Assembly: GCF_000716715.1 (NCBI RefSeq)
Contig: NZ_JNYJ01000046.1
Location: 1 to 64,000, forward strand
Length of the DNA: 64,000 nt
Origin: Dactylosporangium aurantiacum
GTDB lineage: Bacteria > Actinomycetota > Actinomycetes > Mycobacteriales > Micromonosporaceae
Direction: 5' to 3'
Part shown: in pieces, positions 59,834-64,000 of the stretch
Position numbering within the stretch: the stretch's first letter is position 1
How the letters are laid out: each line of letters begins with the position of its first letter
Notes under the pieces: generated by a model
What the model was told of the DNA's origin: nothing
Databases searched by the model: none
Seen by the model: only the letters and a program-made list of their open reading frames with translations
Translations under genes and position numbers: made by a program

Positions 59834-60256
59834 TCAGCCGATGCGCTGGCCGTACACGTGCTCGACGGTCATCGTCATGAGGACGCGCCGGTCGGTGACC
59901 ATGGTGGTGCGGTACTCGTCCCAGTCGGGGTGCTCGCCGGCGGCGCGGCGGTAGTAGTCGACGAGGGCGTCGACCTGCGGGCCGTGCGGATCGGTGCCGG
60001 GGCCGGTGAGGGTCGCGACGCCTTCCGCGGTCGCCCAGGACCTGCCGTCGGGGCTGGTCACCTCGAGGGTGGCGCGCGGGTCGCGGCGCAGGTTCGCGGT
60101 CTTGGCCCGGCCCTCGGTCATCGACACGAGGATGACGCCGGCGTCCCGGTCGTAGAACGGCATGACCGGTGACAGCTGCGGGCGGCCGTCGGCCTTGATG
60201 GTGGCCAGGACACCGAGGCGGCCGGTGGCGAGGAGGTCGCGCGGATCGTAGGTCAT
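59834..60256 (-). CDS. PPOX-class flavin/F420-dependent oxidoreductase
   Basis: The 140-residue protein has a split-barrel fold of pyridoxamine-oxidase type: LLATGRLGVLATIKADGRPQLSPVMPFYD, RAKTANLRRDPRATLEVTSPDG and ERRVLM-like ends. F420 rather than FMN is possible in actinobacteria. ATG 60256 is chosen since the motif LLATGRLG normally begins ~10 residues in. It overlaps nothing and converges with the GAF gene. Confidence 0.85.
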   Translation of the reverse strand: MTYDPRDLLATGRLGVLATIKADGRPQLSPVMPFYDRDAGVILVSMTEGRAKTANLRRDPRATLEVTSPDGRSWATAEGVATLTGPGTDPHGPQVDALVDYYRRAAGEHPDWDEYRTTMVTDRRVLMTMTVEHVYGQRIG

Positions 60257-60283
60257 GCCACCATCATGCCGCGGCATGTGGGC

Positions 60284-60715
60284 TCACCCGGTCAGGGCGG
60301 CGGCGAGGTCCGCGGTCCGGCCGAGCAGCCGGGCCGTGGCGATCGGGTCCATGTAGTCGTCGTAGGAGACGATCTCGCCGGCGCGGACGCGGATGACGGC
60401 GAGGGCGCGGAACCGGTACGGCTCGCCCGTCACCAGGGAGCGGCCGTGGTGCTCGATCTCGGCGACGACGACCTCGGGGTCGTCGGTGTCGCGGACGAGG
60501 GCGTCGACGCCGTCCATGTCGAACAGGCGCCGGGAGCCGGCCGCGGCGCCGTGATAGGCGCGGATCGCGGCGCGGCCGCGCAGCTCGGGTGGCTGTCCGG
60601 GCAGCGCGAACGGGTACCGCAGCACGCCGTCCTCGGCGAACAGGTCGGCGAAGACGACACCCTCCCCGGCCACCATGCGGCGCACCTGCTCGACCACCTG
60701 ACGCGGGCTGTCCAT
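60284..60715 (-). CDS. SnoaL/NTF2-like protein
   Basis: The 143-residue protein is a cone-fold NTF2/SnoaL domain: VVFADLFAEDGVLRYPFALPGQPPELRGRAAIRAYHG, EIVSYDDYMDPIAT. It may be an isomerase, dehydratase or binding protein. ATG 60715 has a GGAGGTG site. It is divergent from a TetR gene and probably its target. Confidence 0.85.
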   Translation of the reverse strand: MDSPRQVVEQVRRMVAGEGVVFADLFAEDGVLRYPFALPGQPPELRGRAAIRAYHGAAAGSRRLFDMDGVDALVRDTDDPEVVVAEIEHHGRSLVTGEPYRFRALAVIRVRAGEIVSYDDYMDPIATARLLGRTADLAAALTG

Positions 60716-60727
60716 CCGGCACCTCCA

Positions 60728-60781
60728 TATAATCGGAACCATGACCCCGGTTAGACGATACGGAACGATGGCCCCGGTTAG
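60728..60781 (+). promoter_or_regulatory. TATAAT box and two 21-bp direct repeats between NTF2 and tetR genes
   Basis: TATAAT at 60728-60733 is a perfect -10 box for tetR; the reverse of this region also gives a TATA-like box for the NTF2 gene. Two repeats at 60734-60754 and 60761-60781 share a CGGAAC core and a CCCCGGTTAG core, differ at two bases and have a period of 27. Each contains AAC-type and GGTT half-sites. This fits a TetR operator array. Confidence 0.6.
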
Positions 60782-60783
60782 CA

Positions 60784-61317
60784 ATGGCTGAACCGCAGCT
60801 GCGCGCCGACGCCCGGCGCAACCGCGACCGCATTCTGGCCGCCGCCCGCGACGCGTTCGCCGGGTCCGGGTTCGGGGTGCCCCTCGACGAGATCGCCGCC
60901 CGCGCCGGCGTCGGGCCCGGCACCGTCTACCGGCACTTCCCGACGAAGGAGAGCCTGTTCCAGGCCGTGGTCACCGCCAGGGTCACCGACCTCGTCGCCG
61001 AGGCCCACCGCCGCGCCGAGGACGACGACCCGGGTGGCGCGTTCTTCGGGTTCCTCGCCCACCTCGGCGCGGAAGCGGCCGCCAAACGCGACACCTCCGA
61101 CGCGATCACCGTCCCCGGCCCGCTGCGGCAGGCCATGCACGACGCCATCGACACCCTGCTGACCCGGGCCCAGGCCGCCGGCGCCGTCACACCCGGTGTC
61201 ACCGCCGCCGACCTGGTCGTGCTGCTGAAGAGCCTGCTCGCCGCCGTCCACGACGACCCCGACCCGGGCCGCGCCGAACGGCTCCTCACCGTCCTCACCG
61301 CCGGTCTGCGCCCCTGA
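60784..61317 (+). CDS. TetR-family regulator
   Basis: The 177-residue protein has an N-terminal TetR helix-turn-helix (RRNRDRILAAARDAFAGSGFGVPLDEIAARAGVGPGTVYRHFPTKESLFQAVV) and a variable C-terminal ligand domain. It faces the NTF2 gene over a 68-base space that contains two direct repeats, so it likely represses both. No ribosome site is visible. Confidence 0.93.
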   Translation: MAEPQLRADARRNRDRILAAARDAFAGSGFGVPLDEIAARAGVGPGTVYRHFPTKESLFQAVVTARVTDLVAEAHRRAEDDDPGGAFFGFLAHLGAEAAAKRDTSDAITVPGPLRQAMHDAIDTLLTRAQAAGAVTPGVTAADLVVLLKSLLAAVHDDPDPGRAERLLTVLTAGLRP

Positions 61318-61342
61318 CCGCGCCGCCGGCGCCCGGCGCCGG

Positions 61343-61999
61343 TCAGCGCTCGGCGTCCAGGCCGGCGTCGCGGGCCAGCAGGGCGGCCTGGACGCGGTTG
61401 GTCACGTCCAGGGCGGTGAGAATCCGGCTGACGTGGGCCTTGACGGTGCTTTCCCGCATGCCGAGGGCGGCGGCGACGTCGGCGTTCGTGTCGCCCCGGG
61501 CGAGCAGCGCCAGCACGTCGCGCTCGCGGGGAGTGAGCTGCTCGATGCGGGCGCGGGCCCCGACGGCCTCGGGGCGGCCGGCGTGGTGGTAACGGTCGAT
61601 GAGGCGCCGTGCCGCGCTGGGGTGCAGCATGGCCGAGCCGCCGGCGACGAGGTGGACGGCGCGCAGGATCTCCGCCGGGTCGGTGTCCTTGAGCAGGAAA
61701 CCGTCGGCTCCGGCCGCGAGGGCGTTGTAGACGTACTCGTCGAGGTCGAAGGTGGTCAGGGTGATGACGTTCGGTGGGTGGGGCAGCCGGCGCAGGTGGG
61801 TGGTGGCGGTGATGCCGTCCATGCGGGGCATCCGCACGTCGACCAGGGCCACGTCGACGCGGTGCGCGGTGGCCAGCTCGATCGCCTGCAGTCCGTCGGC
61901 GGCCTGGGCGACGACCTCGATGCCGTCATCGGTGTCCAGCAGGTCGGCCAGGCCGAGACGGACCAGGGCGTCGTCGTCGACGATCATGGCGCGGATCAC
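61343..61999 (-). CDS. NarL/LuxR-type response regulator
   Basis: The 218-residue regulator has a receiver domain (AMIVDDDALVRLGLADLL, phospho-Asp in VALVDVRMPRMDG, LLKDTDPAEI) and a LuxR helix-turn-helix (LTPRERDVLALLARGDTNADVAAALGMRESTVKAHVSRIL). GTG 61999 is chosen because it overlaps the histidine-kinase stop (GTGA). Confidence 0.95.
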   Translation of the reverse strand: MIRAMIVDDDALVRLGLADLLDTDDGIEVVAQAADGLQAIELATAHRVDVALVDVRMPRMDGITATTHLRRLPHPPNVITLTTFDLDEYVYNALAAGADGFLLKDTDPAEILRAVHLVAGGSAMLHPSAARRLIDRYHHAGRPEAVGARARIEQLTPRERDVLALLARGDTNADVAAALGMRESTVKAHVSRILTALDVTNRVQAALLARDAGLDAER

Positions 62000-63141
62000 C
62001 GGTGGGCTCCGTCCTGGTCGATGGGTGCCGGGTGCGGGATCCGGGCGGTCAGCTGCCAACTGCCAGCGCCGTGGGGCCCGGCGCTGAGCTGCCCACCGAG
62101 GGCCTGCACGCGTTCCCGCAACCCGATGAGTCCGAAGCCGGACGCGGCGGTGGTCCCGGCCGGCCGGCCGGGACCGTTGGTGACCTCAACGACGGTGTGC
62201 GGCGGGCCGTAGTCCACGCGCACCCGCACCGGCGCCCCGGCGGCGTGCTTGCGGGCGTTGGTCAGCCCTTCCTGGACCAGGCGGTACAGGGCCAGGCGGT
62301 GGGCCGCGGACGCCTGCTCGGCGCTGCCCTGGACCCGCAGGTCGACGTCCTGCCCGGCGGCGCGTGCCTGGTCGACCAGTTCGCGGACGTCGCGCAGGAC
62401 CGGAGCGGTCGCCGCGTCGCCGGTGGTGGCCTGCCGGTCGTGCAGGGCCGCGAGCACGTCGCGCAGATCGGCGAGCGCCTCGGTGGCGGCGGTGCGCAGC
62501 AGGGTCAGGCGTTCGGCGACCGGAGCGGGCAGGGCACCGGCCCTGGTGGTCAACACCCCGGTGTGTAGCGCGATCAGGCTGAGCCGGTGCGCCAGTACGT
62601 CGTGCATGTCCGCCGCGATCCGGGAGCGTTCCGCGGCCCGCACGGTCTCCTCGCGCAGCTGCCGCTCGACGCGCAGATGATCGACCTGCTCGTGCAGCGC
62701 CTGGACGAGCCGGCGCCGGCTTCCCATCCACAACCCCATCACCACGGCGAGCAGCAGGAACAGGCTGGCGCCGTACGCCTGCGGGCGCCACAGCGACACC
62801 GGGCCCGGCGCGACCGTGTTGGCGGCCAGGACGACGCCGCAGCAGACGGCGGCCGCCGCGACCCGCCGGCTGGCGGCCATGTCGAACAGCGCGACCAGCA
62901 GCAGCGGCAGCATCGGCCAGCCCCACAACCCCGCCGCCGCGGTGGTCGCCGCCGCCGCGACGAACCAGGGAACCCGGGCCACCAGCAGCACCGACGCGCA
63001 CACCACCGCGACCGCGGTGCGCGGCGTCAGGTAGTGACCTCCGGCGCTCGCCGCCCCGTTCTGGACGGCGACGGCGGCCAGCAGCAGTACCAGCCCGTAC
63101 CGCCCGCAGCTCGCCCACGCGGGACCTTTCGCGCTGATCAC
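61996..63141 (-). CDS. NarL-type sensor histidine kinase
   Basis: The 381-residue kinase has about four or five membrane segments with little extracellular loop, a HisKA_3 dimerisation helix with the phospho-His in RIAADMHDVLAHRLSLIALH and an HATPase domain ending with FGLIGLRERVQALGG. Such intramembrane kinases often sense cell-envelope stress. GTG 63141 has TACGAT six bases upstream. It pairs with the response regulator. Confidence 0.93.
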   Translation of the reverse strand: MISAKGPAWASCGRYGLVLLLAAVAVQNGAASAGGHYLTPRTAVAVVCASVLLVARVPWFVAAAATTAAAGLWGWPMLPLLLVALFDMAASRRVAAAAVCCGVVLAANTVAPGPVSLWRPQAYGASLFLLLAVVMGLWMGSRRRLVQALHEQVDHLRVERQLREETVRAAERSRIAADMHDVLAHRLSLIALHTGVLTTRAGALPAPVAERLTLLRTAATEALADLRDVLAALHDRQATTGDAATAPVLRDVRELVDQARAAGQDVDLRVQGSAEQASAAHRLALYRLVQEGLTNARKHAAGAPVRVRVDYGPPHTVVEVTNGPGRPAGTTAASGFGLIGLRERVQALGGQLSAGPHGAGSWQLTARIPHPAPIDQDGAHR

Positions 63142-63259
63142 CCCGAAATCGTATGCATCGCCGCCTCCGCCGTGCTCCGCCGATGTGCGCCGCTCACCCT
63201 CGACTTTCGTCGGGGATGTCCGTCGCAGGACGACCGATCCGCCTCCGCCGCCCGCTTCC

Positions 63260-63265
63260 TAGCGT
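63260..63265 (+). promoter_or_regulatory. Leaderless -10 box
   Basis: TAGCGT is followed by eight bases and the ATG at 63274. Confidence 0.45.
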
Positions 63266-63273
63266 CGGAACGC

Positions 63274-63981
63274 ATGAACACCGACAACGCCGCCCACGAC
63301 CGCGCCGGAAGCTGGCTGTTCCTGCGCGAAGCCGCCCGCGACATCCGCGCCACCGGCGCCCTCGCGCCCAGCAGCCGGGCGCTGGCCCACGCGCTGACCG
63401 GGCCGGTGCGCGCCCGGCGCGGCCGGCCGTTGAACATCCTGGAAGCGGGAGCCGGCACCGGAGCGGTGACCCGAGCCCTGCTGTCGCAGCTCCCGGCGGG
63501 CAGCCACCTGGACGTCGTGGAGGCCAACCCGCGCTTCGCCACGGCCCTGCGCCACCTCGCCGCCACGCATCCTGACCTGGCCGGGCACGCGCAGCGGGTC
63601 CACGTGCACACCCGGCGCGTCGAGGAGCTGGACACCCGCCGGCGCTACGACGTGATCGTCTCCGGCCTGCCGTTCGCCAACTTCGACCCCGGCCAGGTCG
63701 ACGAGATCATGCACCGGTACCTGGGGCTGCTGCATCCCGGCGGCACCCTGACGTACTTCGCCTACCGCGGCACCCGCAAGGCCCGGACCCTGCTGGCCGC
63801 ACGCACCGAAACGCTGCGGCACCGGGCCGTGGAAGCGGTCCTGACCGGCTACCAGCGCCGCTACGGCACCGGCTCGCGCACCGTCTGGGCGAACCTCCCC
63901 CCGGCGAAGGTCTGGCAGCTCACCCGGCCCGTGCCCGCCGCGGCCACCGCGCCGTACGCCGCGACGGCGGCCGGCCGGTGA
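63274..63981 (+). CDS. SAM-dependent methyltransferase (phospholipid N-methyltransferase-like)
   Basis: The 235-residue protein has GSWLFLREAARDIRATGALAPSSRALA, a start shared with PmtA-like methyltransferases, then the SAM motif ILEAGAGTGAVTRALLSQL and the acidic strand DVVEANPRFATALR. VIVSGLPFANF is the usual catalytic-side motif of that family. Methylation of phosphatidylethanolamine or a related lipid is plausible. ATG 63274 has a leaderless -10 box. Confidence 0.83.
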   Translation: MNTDNAAHDRAGSWLFLREAARDIRATGALAPSSRALAHALTGPVRARRGRPLNILEAGAGTGAVTRALLSQLPAGSHLDVVEANPRFATALRHLAATHPDLAGHAQRVHVHTRRVEELDTRRRYDVIVSGLPFANFDPGQVDEIMHRYLGLLHPGGTLTYFAYRGTRKARTLLAARTETLRHRAVEAVLTGYQRRYGTGSRTVWANLPPAKVWQLTRPVPAAATAPYAATAAGR

Positions 63982-64000
63982 ACACGGTGACCGCGACCCT
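63978..64000 (+). CDS. Start of a gene continuing beyond the window
   Basis: A GTG at 63978 overlaps the methyltransferase stop (GTGA) and reads VNTVTAT to the end. Coupling suggests a co-transcribed gene, but only seven codons are visible. Confidence 0.35.

Overview
The window is very GC-rich, uses GTG starts freely and carries actinobacterial marker genes: lsr2, rbpA, a conservon (roadblock, DUF742 and small GTPase behind a nitrate-sensor-type kinase), an fxsA family gene, and adjacent apolipoprotein N-acyltransferase and polyprenol-phosphate-mannose synthase genes. It is chromosomal DNA of a filamentous-type actinomycete; a Micromonosporaceae-like host is my best guess but is not proven by the sequence. 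Many genes look leaderless, with a TANNNT box 5 to 8 bases before the start codon. I saw no rRNA, tRNA, CRISPR array, intact insertion sequence or replication origin.

Regions. 0-2 kb: a terminator hairpin, a frameshifted small gene with a hexamer repeat, and an AbiEii-type nucleotidyltransferase with its small partner. 2-12 kb: envelope and housekeeping genes (OafA-type acyltransferase, PspC/esterase/ATP-grasp operon, stress protein, AI-2E exporter family, PlsC, acyl-ACP desaturase, Lsr2). 12-15 kb: an IS256 remnant, then a PLP ornithine/lysine decarboxylase translationally coupled to an MFS exporter. 15-23 kb: a PAS-GGDEF-EAL membrane protein and a xylose/ribose-type ABC importer with a ROK repressor. 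23-28 kb: divergent cell-wall lipoproteins (YkuD transpeptidase, M15 peptidase) and a beta-propeller protein.

28-41 kb is the most distinctive part. It has kamA (lysine 2,3-aminomutase family) with a small membrane protein on the minus strand, then a complete conservon on the plus strand, then one coupled operon: kdd, a YtcJ-like amidohydrolase, kamD, kamE, a kal-like hotdog gene and a MutL/GlmL-like reactivase. This is most of the anaerobic lysine fermentation route (lysine to beta-lysine to 3,5-diaminohexanoate to 3-keto-5-aminohexanoate), but kce and the CoA transferase are not in the window. kamA and kdd carry the same near-palindromic sequence at the same place just upstream of their -10 boxes, which suggests one regulator for both.

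41-48 kb: a possible independent non-coding transcript, then a seven-gene coupled operon (lnt, ppm, fxsA-like, a degenerate uridine-kinase-like protein, a DUF4037 protein, an unknown and a GNAT), then a small secreted protein. 48-53 kb: MFS, STAS, pentapeptide protein, rbpA with a SigR-like promoter, and a long alanine-rich coiled-coil protein preceded by AT-rich DNA and direct repeats. 53-64 kb: drug exporter, methyltransferases, XRE-cupin regulator, erythromycin-esterase-like protein, a chemoreceptor operon, a PPOX/F420-type flavin protein, an NTF2 protein divergent from a TetR regulator, and a NarL-type two-component pair.
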